From the NCBI GenBank assembly GCA_910574455.1, contig CAJSYZ010000008.1, positions 3,536,707 to 3,600,706 of the forward strand: a stretch of DNA of 64,000 bases, in the 5' to 3' direction. The translations under genes were made by a program, and so were the position numbers. Source of the stretch: Trichaptum fuscoviolaceum (taxonomy: Eukaryota > Basidiomycota > Agaricomycetes > Hymenochaetales > Trichaptaceae). Below, piece after piece: positions 22,933 through 39,812 of the stretch (within the stretch, counting starts at the first letter, position 1; every line of letters begins with the position of its first letter). The notes beneath the pieces are model-generated. The model did no database searches, had not been told where the DNA came from, and saw only the letters and a list, made by a program, of their open reading frames with translations.

Positions 22933-25473
22933 ATGGTTCGCGAAATCGTGAATATCCAGGTATGTTGCCTTCCAGCTCACTGCAAAGTTGTCTTCCTAAT
23001 TAATGCCCCTAAATAGACCGGTCAAGTGAGTAGAACGAAATGAGAGGTGTCGCGCAGACATTGACAGGCGTGCTGTAGGCCGGAAACCAAGTAGGAGAGG
23101 CGTTCTGGAAGATGCTTCTAGCAGAGCATGGCTTGAGCAAGTCTGGAGTGGGTGATTCCCATATTTGCGACGCGTCGGAAAACTAATCGCGTCGCGCGAC
23201 AAAACAGATCTACGAAGGGAACAACCCTCAACAACTCGAACGCGTGCGATTCCACTGTGTCTCTCTGATATCTTAACTGTAATAACGCATTGAACAGTTG
23301 AATGTATACTTCACGGACGTAGAGAATGGTGGTCATTCTAAATACGTGCCACGAAGCGTGCAGGTGGATTTGGAGGCAGGCGTGTGCAATCATGTACGTA
23401 TGCATCTTCACTAGTTTGATTATCGCTGATTTTGCTTAATCCTACAGCTGATGAGTGGTGAATTGGGTGGGCTATTCCGACCCTCAACCTTCGTAACGGG
23501 CGAGGGAGGAGCAGGAAATAATTGGGCGAAAGGATGTGAGTGCCAAGCTGTATCGACCAAAACTCGCGCCGTCTTATTGACAGCTATTACGTAGATTACA
23601 CAGAAGGAGCTGAACTAGTCGACAGTGTCCTTGTACGTGTTCCACAATTTTCGCAACATCGTGTTCTAATGTCATGATATGCTACCTTAGGACGAAATAA
23701 GGAAGCAAACTGAAGGTTGCGAAGCCCTTCAAGGATTCCAATTGATTCATTCAATCGGTGGAGGTACGGGATCTGGCCTTGGAACGCTACTTTTATCGAA
23801 GGTCCGGGAGGTCAGTATCGCTATGTGCATAGTAATTTATCAGGACGCAATGAGAGCTTACCTTTGTGACTTTGCGTTCAGGAATACCCAGATCGTATGA
23901 TGGCAACTTTCTCGATCTTACCATCGCCGAAAGTATGCTTTTACAACTCGAGTCTGAGAAAAGCCACCCTGACTCCTTTCATATCGCTAGGTGTCGGAAA
24001 CAGTTGTTGAGCCGTACAACGCTGTCTTGGCCACCAACCAACTGATCGATAACAGCGATATGTCCATTTGCATTGATAACGAGGCTCTGTAAGTAGCTGT
24101 CTCTGCTCATTCTTGCTCATAGTCTAAGAATTGGCCTCTAGGTATAACATCAATGTCGAGACGCTGCACAACAAAGCTCCGAGTTTTGCCGATTTGAACG
24201 CAGTTGAGTGGCTCGTCAACCTAGTCTAACATGCTGGTTTTGATTTTGATTCTGAATTATGTAGCTTGTCGCGCAAGTGATGTGCGGTGTTAGTACGAGT
24301 CTTCGCTTCCCCGGTCAGCTCAACGGGTAATATGCTTCATCCCTTCGGCTTCAGCTTATTTTGACTGTCGTCGATCTGGTGTTTAGTGACCTGAGGAAGC
24401 TCAGTCTGAACCTCATTCCCTTCCCCCGAGTACGTCTGTTCATAGCATCCTGCTTCCCCGACGATTATTGACGTTGGGTTTTTTTAGCTTCATTTCTTGA
24501 TGCCGAGCTATGCACCATTCTACGATCCGAAAAACAAGAGATATCAAGCTTTCAATGTTCCAGAGCTGACTGCTGCGTGAGTGGTTTGGATTTCAAGTTG
24601 TAGCAATCCCAGACTGATCAATCTGTTTCATCTGCAGCCTCTTTGACCGTAAGAGTTTATTGGTCGCCTGCGATCCCGCTCATGGGTGAGCTGGTCTATT
24701 TCATTCTTTGTATTTCTTCTTGTGTAACTCATACTTGTTGCCATGAAGTCGATACCTAACTGCTGGAACCATCTTCCGTGGCGATGTGCATTCGCGTGAG
24801 GTATGCTAAGCTAGTATTACAGTCACTAATATTACATTATACTAACTTATTGACTAGGCTGAAGTAAATGAAGTGTTTTATATGAAGATTGAACTTCGCT
24901 AACCTCTCTTTATCAGTTCGCTGTTGGCCAGATCCAATCAAAGAACTCCAGTCTTTTCGTGGAGTAAGCCTCGTTTCCTGCTGGTTGTGGTTCATCCACT
25001 AATTGCGATACATGGTTAGATGGATACCAGACAACATCTCCGTTGCCCTTTGTTCCGTGCCGCCTGTGGGGCAACAGAAGTCTGCGACCTGCCTATCAAA
25101 CTCGACTGCAATACAAGAGGTCTTCAAGCGAACGCATTCGCAATTCCACCAGATGTTCAAGCGCGGTGCCTTCTTACATTGGTATACGGGTGAGGGTATG
25201 GATGAGATGGAGTTCACAGAGGCGGAGAGCAATATGCAAGATTTGATGTGCGTAGCATTCATGACCATATGCATAACGTCTTACTGACTCTCCTTTCATC
25301 TGTCTTAGTGCTGAGTATCAACAGGTTCGCACATTCAGGATGACCCATTCTGCTTCACTGACGTTCTCTCCTCTATACAGTATCAAGAAGCCACTGCATC
25401 CGAAGATGAATATGAATACGAAGAAGAGCCGCCGGCAGAAGAAGCTGGGGACGGGGAGGACCAAGAGCAATAG
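22933..25473 (+). CDS. Divergent beta-tubulin
   Basis: Beta-tubulin, the GTP-hydrolysing subunit of the microtubule dimer. It is spread over many short exons with 50-80-nt introns; early ones are 22933-22959, 23017-23025 (9 nt, TGQ), 23079-23147 and 23208-23243. Landmarks in order: MVREIVNIQ at the start, GAGNNWAKG, the GTP-binding [71 protein letters not shown] and [15 protein letters not shown] with an acidic C-terminus. The usual MREIVHIQAGQCGNQ start is changed to include TGQ-AGNQ, and the middle ([28 protein letters not shown]) departs from the canonical isotype. Length is about 445 residues. It looks intact, probably a second, specialised isotype rather than the major one. Confidence 0.9.
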
Positions 25474-25993
25474 CGCGACTCTCGTCATCATTCATTTCAT
25501 TCGCCCTCGCCTCGTTCACTACTGTACAAAAGCTCTTATAATCCATAATCCCGAGCTTTCCTTGGTTAGAGCTTGGGCCTTGTAGCTAATCTTTTTCTGA
25601 TTATTATTTACATGGAAACATAGGATTATATTTGGACAATATTATAAAGCCAATGATATACCACACAATAGAATCTGAGTACACACGATCTTGCTTTAGA
25701 GTGACTAAGGACAAAGTGGATCAGACAAATCACAGACTCAAGGATCTGTATCCGATCGTCACTCTTTCAAGTGTGCGGCTGAAAAGCGCGAGCCTGCAGG
25801 AAAAGCTGGTGAAATCATTAGCCCGCAGGAGGACCCTGACAACTTGAAGTTGATTTCACGTGAAATAGGGCGCGTCCCCATACTCACCCCAGAGACGCAT
25901 ATGAAAGTCGAGCACTCAACTTCTACCTTCCACCCACCTCTTCTTGTCCTTGACCTCGAACGCGACGAGCTCGACGACTCGAACCTCTAGATA
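25474..25993. other. Intergenic between tubulin and FOX2
   Basis: Contains the tubulin 3' region and the FOX2 promoter. No open frame with a recognisable product; no clear TATA element. The last 100 bp are C/T-rich, fitting a 5' leader. Confidence 0.4.
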
Positions 25994-30079
<4,086 letters not shown>

Positions 30080-30765
30080 ATACAAAACCGAGATCTTGCA
30101 TAGCTCAACATCCTTATTCCTTTGTACTAAGAACATGTCATATTTATCTTCTGAGCATATCCAAATCGTTTATTAGCCAAATCATTACGAGCTACCATAC
30201 ATGCTAAAGTGAATTTCATTTGCGCATCTATCAGATAAAGGCCGATGAGGCATCTGAAAGCCTGGTAACGAATGAACAGGTATAGCGTGATATGGATAAT
30301 AAAAAGATATGGGTGATCGATTATAAAGTGTTGCGGTAAAAGTGAAGAATCGTAACTTTGTTGCGGTCTGGAGCGCAATCGACATAGAAAGACGAGGTAA
30401 TAATATATAGATACAAAAGAACACGATAGACGTTAAATGAAAGTTTAATCGAGTGGCTCTGACTGTCAGAATGAACGCACAAGAGTCAATGGGGGGTAGC
30501 TGGAATGGCAAGGCAGAACAACGGGGCGGGTACAAATTTCACATGTTTGCTATTTGATGCGATGGATAGGCCGTGCGTGATATAAAAGGATGGAAATTTG
30601 GGTATAATGGAAGAGGGTAACAAAGGGAATTTGCCACTTTCCCTGACCAGCCCCATGTCGTAATGATAATTCGGAAGTTATGTGCATTGCGCGAGAACAT
30701 TAGCGATATCACTGCAGACAAAACAATCAGCAACGACTAAGAGGCATGTATACAGAGGGGGAGGC
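30080..30765. other. Convergent 3' intergenic region
   Basis: FOX2 (plus) and the Ca2+/H+ exchanger (minus) converge here. The A/T-rich sequence should hold both polyadenylation regions. Minus-strand open frames (30127-30378, 30185-30535) have no domains. Confidence 0.4.
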
Positions 30766-33660
30766 CTACCTTCCCGGATAAAACCAAAACGAAACTGCGA
30801 TTATCACATAGACGGACATCAGGATCAAACCTTCTAGCCAATTCGACTATACCGACAGGAATATTATCAGTAAAAGAAGTGCTGATTACAAAGCTGGTTC
30901 GTACCTTTCCATCTGCCACGACATAGTTCACGGCCAATACTGTGAGGAATAATGTCTACAAATGCGTTGGTGAGATGTATGGTCAGGATTCTGTGTAGTT
31001 TGCACGTACAACCGACTCAAAGGGATCGAAGAGTAACAGCAAAGGTTTGCCAGCAATCCATGCGATAATTGTCATTAGTCTGCAAAACATTTAGAAGAGA
31101 GTTTCAAAGAGCATTGTAAAGGTATAGAGCTCACGGTATAACGAAGAGAGCGATTTGCTATAAATTTTGAGAAGTGAATATAAAAGATATTCTCCGCACG
31201 TCTAATTTGACTCACGATACTGGAGCCAACGGCTACACCGATACTTAGCGTGAGTTTATCTTTGTACGCAACGGTGACCGCAGTGACATGCTCGGCAGCA
31301 TTTCCAACAATGGGAAGTAAGATGAGCCCAACCCATTCCTTACTTATGGCGCCACTTTCGGTGACCCCGTTGATGCTATCTACTAGAAATTCCGCAGTTA
31401 CCGCAACGACCTGGAATGTATACCACAGTCAGTTTGTGACAATGGTCAAGTAAATCATCCATGCACTCACAACTGTGACGACGATGAGCAAACCTATGCA
31501 CATGTACACACTCATGGATGGCTTCTCCTCTTCCTCCTCTTCCTCTTCTTCGATTTCACCCCTCTCAAGTTGCCCATTTGCAGAACCGTTCTGTTCACTT
31601 CCCTCCGGCCCCTTCTCGCGATGACGGAGATGCATCTTCGAGCTTAGTTTCTTGAATTTGGCTTTGGGTCCGAGTTCAGAGTTATCATATCTTGTCGACA
31701 CAAAGTTGTCCTTATGCTTGTCCTCGTACAAATTTGCATGAGACCACAACTGGAAGACAAGGTAGCCAGCGTAAACTGCATAGCACAAGCGGATGTGTCA
31801 ATCACACATTGGTCAGTAGACTAGTCAGATAATGGCCGGAACACAGAAAGACGTACTAAAGAGAAGAATGATCGCAACACCATGACTAAGTTTCTTGATA
31901 TCAGATCCTTCGGCACCGTTTGTCAAAGGGTCCACTGACGGATCTGTTGCATCGGGCTGCACAGATAAATGAAACGCCGCTGTGAAGGGAATGCAATAGA
32001 TGAGGCCAGTAACTCCAAACATTAAAACTAGAGACTTGCCAGGCATAAGGACGGCGATTACGCTTATAGTCAAGAGAGAGCTGTTGATTTGCGAGGCACC
32101 TATTATTTAGACGCCGGGCATGAGCGTTTAAGTTGATGGAAAATCTCTCTTAGCGCCCATTCCAATATAAAAACAGGCGCTTGCCACACGCGACTTCGAA
32201 GGCAGTGCGCACGGCCCAGGCGAGTGCGAGGCTAAAGTATATAGAAGAGATACTCACTAGCGCCGAAGCCCTGCTCGGAAAATTTAGTTCCGCCGACGAA
32301 GAAGCACATTCCCAAGACCAGAACTTTATGGCATCGCATCGTGCACACACAGCAAAACATCGATAGGAACGGAAGAAGAAAGGGGCGCCCAAGGATCAGG
32401 GGACCAATAATATCATGATGGCAGTTAGATTGTGATAATCAGAGATGTACAAACGCAGAACACTCACGTAGATTGCTTAAGATAGAGCCGATTACTATTA
32501 AAACAAGTTTAAGGTTCAGTCAGCGCTTGTGCATAAATTCACGTTGAATGGAAGGGCATTGAGATAGGTAAGGCAATGCAACTGGTCTCCACATGGCCAA
32601 CCCCTCAGAAATGAAAGTAAGCCTGTACGTACACGACGACTGAACAACTTGTAATTCGCATTTGAAGATGGCTATGATCTATGATTGTAAGAGACACGAT
32701 CAGCGAGCACATTCGCAAGAGTTGAAAAAGTTGCAACAAGAGTCGAACGTTGCGGGGAGATAGGACGAACTTACGGCAACGATTAGTTCGACACTATTGA
32801 AATTTGTGACGTTGGCAACAAGTGGCACAAAGGCGGAGAAGGCAAGAATTAGCAACGCCCGAATTCGGGACTTGTTCGCTTTGGATCATGAGGCAGAGCA
32901 CTCACGCATTCCCCTATGCAATAGAATTAAAATCAGCAGCTTCGCTCAAATCAGAAGTCGGCTCACAAGAGTTGCATTCAGTAATCCAGCTAGTGTTTGC
33001 CCAACTCGCATAGACAGCTCGTCTGTTGCCACTGCAAGAAGCTATTCATCCCGTCGATTCGTCAATGTTGTGAGCTTCCAATGATATGCATTGAAAGGTA
33101 AGCACCTTCGCTAGCGGGATGATTGCGAGAAACGAGACTAGATTAGATTGTCAGTATCCACCTATTGCATCATCCTTCAATGAGACAGGACTCACAGACA
33201 AAGACTAAAACATGGTTGTCTTTCATTGCAAAATTCAAAGCCCACTACGAAGCAAGACTCTCGTTAGGTTTAGTTCCATCCGAGGATGCCTTTGTCTCAC
33301 AGAAACCGGTATACAAACGAGGAGAACATTAAGCCCTGCAGTGGCATTTCGCCATTAGACTGAAGTTCTGCTTAATGGCAAAGGCGACTCACAGGAGGCA
33401 AAAAAGATTGCCTTTAGACCTTGCACGAATCCAGGTGCTTCTCCTACAGGTTTACTTGGCGTGGTATGATTTGACATACTCGTCTTTACACGTTTCCAAA
33501 GTCCCAGTTTAATTCGCTCGGTGTTCTCGCCTTGAGTGCGGTCGGTCTCGTACCCTCTTAAATCGGCGCTCGTGCGAGTGGCAGATTCGTGACTCACTGC
33601 TGTTTGACTGTTGAACGGGTCTGCCTCATTGCCTGCATGAAGATATAGTGTTAGCGCCAT
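30766..33660 (-). CDS. VCX1: Vacuolar Ca2+/H+ exchanger (CAX/VCX1)
   Basis: Cation/proton antiporter that moves cytosolic Ca2+ into the vacuole. The first exon has a disordered N-terminus (from about ATG 33660). Short exons follow with LNVLLVCIPVS, ALNFAMKDNHVLVFV, GLLNATL|GNA|VELIVA (first signature, completed by the 8-nt exon 32906-32913) and VLVLGMCFFVGGTKFSEQGF. An acidic loop rich in Glu lies near 31520-31560. The second signature is GLILLPIVGNAAEHVTAVTV, then YVVADGKSNWLEGLILM and the end VSFWFYPGR (stop 30766-30768). Both alpha-repeat motifs, with the essential Glu, are present. The N-terminal start is the least certain part; a CATGCAG acceptor just downstream leaves another start possible. 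Confidence 0.88.
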
Positions 33661-36600
33661 GGTCTATGAAGGAAAGGCCGATGATGCAGGGGAATAGATG
33701 CAGGGGAATAAGGACACAGCTACTCTTGAAACTTGTCTTTCGTACTTTCTATTGCAGGCATCGCGTTTGCGCCTGCTCTTGTTGATTCCGATAGCTACGG
33801 TTGATGGGGGAGGCCAGAGCAGCAGAGAAGAAGAGAGGGACGTTGAACACAGCACAGCCATACTGCAAAACCCCAATAAAGTCATAAATGTAATAGTACG
33901 TAAGACCCCGAACACTGTGAGCACCGCCAAGTCGAAGCTGATATTCTCAATGTCACGTCTCTTAGTTTAAGTTGTGACGGTCACTTGCCAGTGTGCGCCG
34001 GGACTCGGACGCAGTTCAAAAGTTGACTCCGAGGAGGCTTGCCAGACACTCAACCCATAAGTCATTTAAAGCTTGCTCAGGCTTGCTCAGCTACTACAAT
34101 CAGCGACAGATCTTCTATAAACCTCACTCAGCCACCAACTTCAACTTGCTAATGGTAGAATGTCTGTCACGGTCCTGATCTATAAATTATGGCAGTCATT
34201 CTCGATGTTGTGGGCCAGCGAACTCGAGTCCCTTCAATGGTCTAATGCACAGTCCAGTGGTCAGTTTGTGAGCGAAGGCTGTGCAAAATCCGCAGTAAAC
34301 TATGGCCCGCTACCGCGTGTGGTTACTGTTAGAGACACATTCTGGAATTCAAGGAAGCCTCCGGCTAGTTCAGTCTTGTTTTGCCACTTACTTTGCCACT
34401 TACTCTAATATCTCAACCAACTTAGATCTCAGGACAAGCGGTCATGGATATCTTATTCGAATAGGCCACTCAAGAAGTAACACAGGTTAGTATGTAAAAG
34501 GGCCCTCCGCCACATATACACAATCGTACGGAAAAGCACTTCATGTGATGTGATCTCATGAATCTAGAGTTCGGACACGCGTTAGATATGTAGGTCAAGC
34601 GAACGTGTAGTAAAGGAGTGCTCTCTGTCTCAAGTAAAAGTTGAAAGATCTACAAAACCTAATAAGGTACGAAAGCAGTGACTGTCTTCTATGGTACCTT
34701 CCAACGCTTATTCTAATCGATAGGTGGCCCTTGACTGCGTCGATAAGTGTGCATGATTATTGCAACTTGCTGCGCTTCTCACAATTTTGCAGAGGGCTCG
34801 CTTGTTTCTTCGTTCAAAGTCCGGTGCGGTGCAATGAAGGCCCTTTGTTATCCAAATAAAACCAATCAGAATTACGCACTTCATATGTTATCCGATAAGG
34901 TAGGACCTTTTTCTTGCGATACTTTTGCCTCTATCTAATGCTCTTCTCTTGAAGCAGAAGGTGGGTCATGGTGGCTTCCAAGACTATACTCGCAGGGTAA
35001 ACACCGCCTCGTTCCCTTGAGAAATAGTCATTAAATTAGATATTCTCCAGCATTCACTCTGACTCTGGAAATAGCACAAGGACTACAGGACCCGCATGCA
35101 GTGTGCTTGACACAGAGTTGGTGTCCGTGGTGCGGGCGAGCCGAATGCTGTGACTCTGAGGTTTTTTGGGGCACATACTATGTGTAGTAAGTGAGAACGG
35201 CCCATCCTCACGCGACCATCCGCAGCAAGGGATTTCAACTAAGTTGTGTACGTACTTGCTTAGTTTACGACGAAGTGTAGAATTAGCTACCGATCTCTAA
35301 TTATCGTTATAAGGGGGGACGGATCACAAATAGCTCTCGCTGACAAAACCAAGCCTGAGTGTCTTCGGCACGCTCATGGATACATTCTTCAAGGTACTCT
35401 ATGCGTACAAGAAACGCCGCATACAAGTACAAGATCGCCGCCATTCTGAAGCCCAATATTATGAGATATGTTAACTCAGATACACTATAAACGCCACATA
35501 TCAGTTTGAGTACCAGTGTTGTAGCTGCATAACACCAACAAGGCTTCAGGCTTGGCGTAGATTCGAGTAGGGAGGCCTGCTTTCCGTTGTGTCGTGAATT
35601 TCATTTGTCCCGTCAAATACTATAATAAAGATGGTATACGGTAGAAAACCGTAAATAGCGAAGCGGAGACTCGGAGACTCGCCCGAGAGTATTTGGCCGC
35701 TTCTTATCTGGATCATCTAGGGCGTCCTCCAATTTTGTCCGACTTGAAGAGCAACTGTGTGCTTGTCATATATACTAGCTGCCCCGACTTCCTTTTGTTC
35801 ATCCCAATTTTATTTACGTGCTACTGCCGGTACACTGCTTATGTATATGGGCCTGACATATTGGCAGGAGAATACATACCAGAGGAGACTCTTTAAACAA
35901 CAATACTGACAAGTTTCCCCCCACAGTCCGAACAACTCACCCGCTGTAATTGTACCCCACAGCATGGAAGGCTCATCCTAGTCGATACACGCGAGTGCCA
36001 CGAGGAATGCCGAGATCGGAAAGTTAAAATGCAAAGATCGGCAAGCTAGACTTTTATTTCATGTCCCTGACATGCCACTGGCAGTGGGGCACGCTACATC
36101 GCCTCGTGCCATCCTTTCATCTCAGGGCTTTGAAAGGTTCGGAAGAGGCGCCCGAAAGCTTGATTGACCTTCCAACTCGGAAGACTGGACACTAGATTAG
36201 AAATGCAGTTGAGTATTGCGCACGTCGATGTAGAACACGAGAAACCTTGTGATGATTCTGAAGAGAAAAGGTGCATCATTAGTAGATGATCTGCCATTAC
36301 TAGTGTCCGGATAGAGACACGAATGAGTCTCCCAAAGAGAGTATATCGCAAGGCAGGGGTTTTGAAATCCTAACAACACGAGGGAACAGCATGCCATTCC
36401 TTCTACCAGGAAATGGAGAGAGCAAAAGCGACTGACGTGCCTGCAATGCGCTTCCCTAACGAATGTGCGAGATTTTCGACATCGAGATTAAGGAAATGGC
36501 CCCTGAAGCACCAAGCCGCTGAAGAATCCGTCGCATCAGTAAGGTTCGATGACGAGGTTACAAGCGTTCTAGAGGTCGGCAAAACCACACTCTAGGTCAT

Positions 36601-38607
36601 TAGTAGTCTGATACGTCACAGGATCAGAAATAACACCACCTTCTTTGGTTACATTGAAATGCAGATATAAACATCTCGCAAACCACCCCTGAATTGTATA
36701 GGGGAGCCACGACAGAACAAATCACAGAAACAATGCCTCTTAGACAGTGAAGAGGCTCGGCAGGAGCATTGCTTCACGCATTTTCACTTCGCTTCCCATG
36801 CGAAGTACATGAAATAGGGCGGGATTTAGTGCCGGAGGTTAGTAATTGCCTACGCAGCATTGCAATCGCGATGTGAGTTACAAAATAGCGTGCCAGCGGT
36901 GTGAAAATGAGACGTTCCGCTACGTTTGAGATGCGTTGACTCGTCAGAGCATTGTAGGGGAGGGTCGCAAGACAGTGAAGTTTACCCGTTAAGCAGCTGC
37001 ATCAGTGAGTTCATAGTCTGATGTAGTTGTAACTAGATCCGTTATAGAGGAGGCCAGGAGTCAAAGTCGCAGCGTCCCTATCAAAGCCGCGGCGTTGGTC
37101 TCAGTTCTTGTAACGAATGCTATCTTTAAAGGGAATGTGTTAGCTATAGGAAGTTCATACCCACTGGCATACATGTATTTCTTATAAGAGAAAAATTGAC
37201 ATACGAATATGTATCAGCGTTTACTTATCAGCATCTTGGCAGATATACGACAGCAAGAGATAATTGCACTCAGGTCAGGATCATAGACACTCGCAGTTCT
37301 AGTCTGTTATAATCTTTGTCGGTTCGAAGTGGGTTCGCAAGAAGCGTCGATCTTTACGAGCGTCTAAGTACTTCGGAACCTGTGGCATGGCGCCGCCGGG
37401 ATTTACCAACTTTGATCCGTCTTCCGAGTAGGCCCTTTCACTCGACTATGACTATCCGCCGGAGGGTAGCACATCTAAACATCTCATCTAATCGATTCAC
37501 ATCGTAAGAAATCGTACCAGGAACACAAATGCTACATAAAGAAAAAAAATCAGACGATGAGGCAACAGACGCCAATATCCGGAACTTCTCGCACCCACCG
37601 CAGATAGCAGGATTTTCATCAAGAGACCAAGATCGGCAGATGGACTCGGAGAGTATGCATGATGCTTTGCTTCCAACCGATAGGCAGTGAAACCAATTAT
37701 GATACAGCAGAACCGAGGCCTGCAGGATTATGCGTGCACAAACTTATGGATACCTTGACCGGACCTCGGAGACAAGTAGAAGACGCGCCGCCAAGGAGAA
37801 CAGACTCGGGGTGGCATGCCAAGCCTCCTGACCAGCACATGATGAGCGCCAAGAGTATATACATGTATGACGTCCTTTATGAGCGAGTTATCCAGAGGCG
37901 TTGGAGTGTCTTGCTTCATATGATAGATGGGGGGTCATTGCTCCCAGTAAATATAGGCCTGTGTGAAAGATGTTTGTGGAACCAGATGGAGGCAATATGG
38001 TTATTCGGTCGAGCAGCGGACCAGGATCGAGGTTTGACAGGACTCTCACCTCGTAAAGTTTAGAACCTGAAGGCGGTGCAGTAAGCTTTGATGAACTGGA
38101 TATACATAGCGTTGGCAGCCGGGCGACTGCTGGAATGCACGGTCCTTGAGTATCAGTGAGCGCGGGGCAATAGAGCTGCTTTCTCGTGTGAGAGATAAAT
38201 TGGGGATGAATCAAGATGCCGCCACGTACAGATCAATTCCGAGACATTGAAACGCGCATGTCCGTTGTTACTGACTGGTGACTGGGAACTGGGTTGCATT
38301 TGAGCATATGAATTCATGAACTCAGAACGCGCGGACCTACAATTTTCTGGTTTACTGTTACCCGGCAAAAGGAATTCCAAACACATCAATTAACACCGCG
38401 TCCAGGCGTCGCAGGTACAAAGTAATGAACACGAGCCACGTAGCTCACCGTCATTCTTCGTTTACTTTGTTTACCGCATGGATAGAGTGTATGATTTTGA
38501 GACTATCTGGGACGATACTAATCAAACTGTAGAGTTGTTTTGATTCCGATACACACCTGAGAAGTTTTCATTGTCAACAGCCCAAAAACAACTTCCTATC
38601 ACCGCTA
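33661..38607. other. Gene-poor region, about 5 kb
   Basis: No family is recognisable on either strand. The longest frame is 37659-38063 (plus, 134 codons), without domain or splice partner. Minor tandem duplications occur: GCTTGCTCAG twice at about 34074-34093 and a 12-bp unit, TTTGCCACTTAC, twice near 34380-34403. Sequence is moderately A/T-rich. I see no long terminal repeats, tRNA genes or terminal inverted repeats. It may be decayed transposon or gene DNA beyond recognition. Confidence 0.4.
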
Positions 38608-39420
38608 CTAATGCACATCTTCGCGTCCGGTCATGTACTTGATAGCCGCCCGCATGATCAAACCATGGATACGTACGTCCGAGTCCTCTGCGGTCTGCTA
38701 ATCGGGTGTCGCTCTCCCCATCCTTGTTCGATGACTATGATGTTGAAAAGATGTCAGTATGTATATTTGTGCGTTAAACGAGTGCATATAGCAGCCACTC
38801 ACCTGTTTGCAATCTTGCGGTGATAACACAACATGCGTAGACGAGTCCTTCATGGTGTGAACATGCGCAATTTCGCGAAGGGCAGATTGAGCTACGGGGA
38901 GTGGGGACGGAATCGTGGAATGTATGGATAGAGAATCTCCAATTTTCTTAAAAAGAGACGTCTTGACTTCGACCATAGTTGTGTTAGCCTCAGCGATCGA
39001 TCGAAACTCGTGTATTAGAAGCTAAGAGTTTGAAAGAATAAGCACTCGCCAATGTGTCCCGCTTATTCTAATGCTCACTTCTTTGACATCATCCGATGGA
39101 ATCTGGTCTATCTGCCTGTGTGGTATGCAATGCCAGCCCGTCTTCGGTCTCGAGCCCTTCCTCTTTGGCACTTCTGTTTCACCGTCGCCTCCACTCAACC
39201 AGCTTGACTTGTCTGGATCCTCATCGTACATCTCATTTCGCCCTCAACTGGTTTAATCGCCGTCGCCATACCCCATCCTAACAGCTTATGCGGCATTCCT
39301 CCTGGGCCAAGAGAAATGTATTCATGGTAGTTCTGGTTCGCCCACGGATAGAGGATGAAGGCAGAGAGCGCGAAGGCCGAAAGGGCGAGAGTCGTCTTGT
39401 GGTGGTATGCAAAGAAATTT
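38608..39420 (-). pseudogene. DUF5519 (luciferase-domain) protein, decayed
   Basis: Minus-strand pieces match the fungal DUF5519 family in order: a membrane helix (LALSAFALSAFILYPW), EYISLGPGGMPHKLLGWGM, YDEDPDKSSWLSGG, RPKTGWHCIPHRQIDQIPS, then after an intron IAHVHTMKDSSTHVVLSP, VIEQGWGERHPIS, and the end AAIKYMTGREDVH (stop at 38608). Three lesions are visible: a frame change between EGEM and YDEDPD near 39230, a phase mismatch at the 38734/38803 splice, and loss of about 15 expected residues (the YAPR region) with a frame change before AAIKYMTG. The biochemical role of this family is not established; an intact product is unlikely here. Confidence 0.75.
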
Positions 39421-39812
39421 TTCGAGAAAGAAGGCTCTCGTATTGCAGGTTAGAAATTAAATTCGAGCTCATCGTCGATGCTCTTCAGGAAATAAAACTA
39501 CCAGCGTTGTTGGGCATGGGGAGGATAAGCGTGGTGATGGGCAGAAGGTAAAGTGCATTGGACCAAGGTAACTCTCAATGACGTAATTCCAGCTCACGAC
39601 CGAACCGTTCACCTTGGCCCTCTTTTTTATAACATTTGCTCTCATTGACTTGAACAAAGCTAGATTCAACACACGCTTGGTCGAAAGATTCTTGGGTACG
39701 TTATTTGATCGACGATACACATTTTTATTTTTGAGAACGATTACATTGGAATGCATTACAATATCACCAGAGAAGAGGGCGCATAACGTAGGGCCGCGGC
39801 CTTACAGGTGTA

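Noticed and set aside
33661..38607. Possible LTR retrotransposon in the gene-poor stretch
   Set aside because: No direct long repeats, no primer-binding site, and no reverse transcriptase or integrase motifs on either strand.
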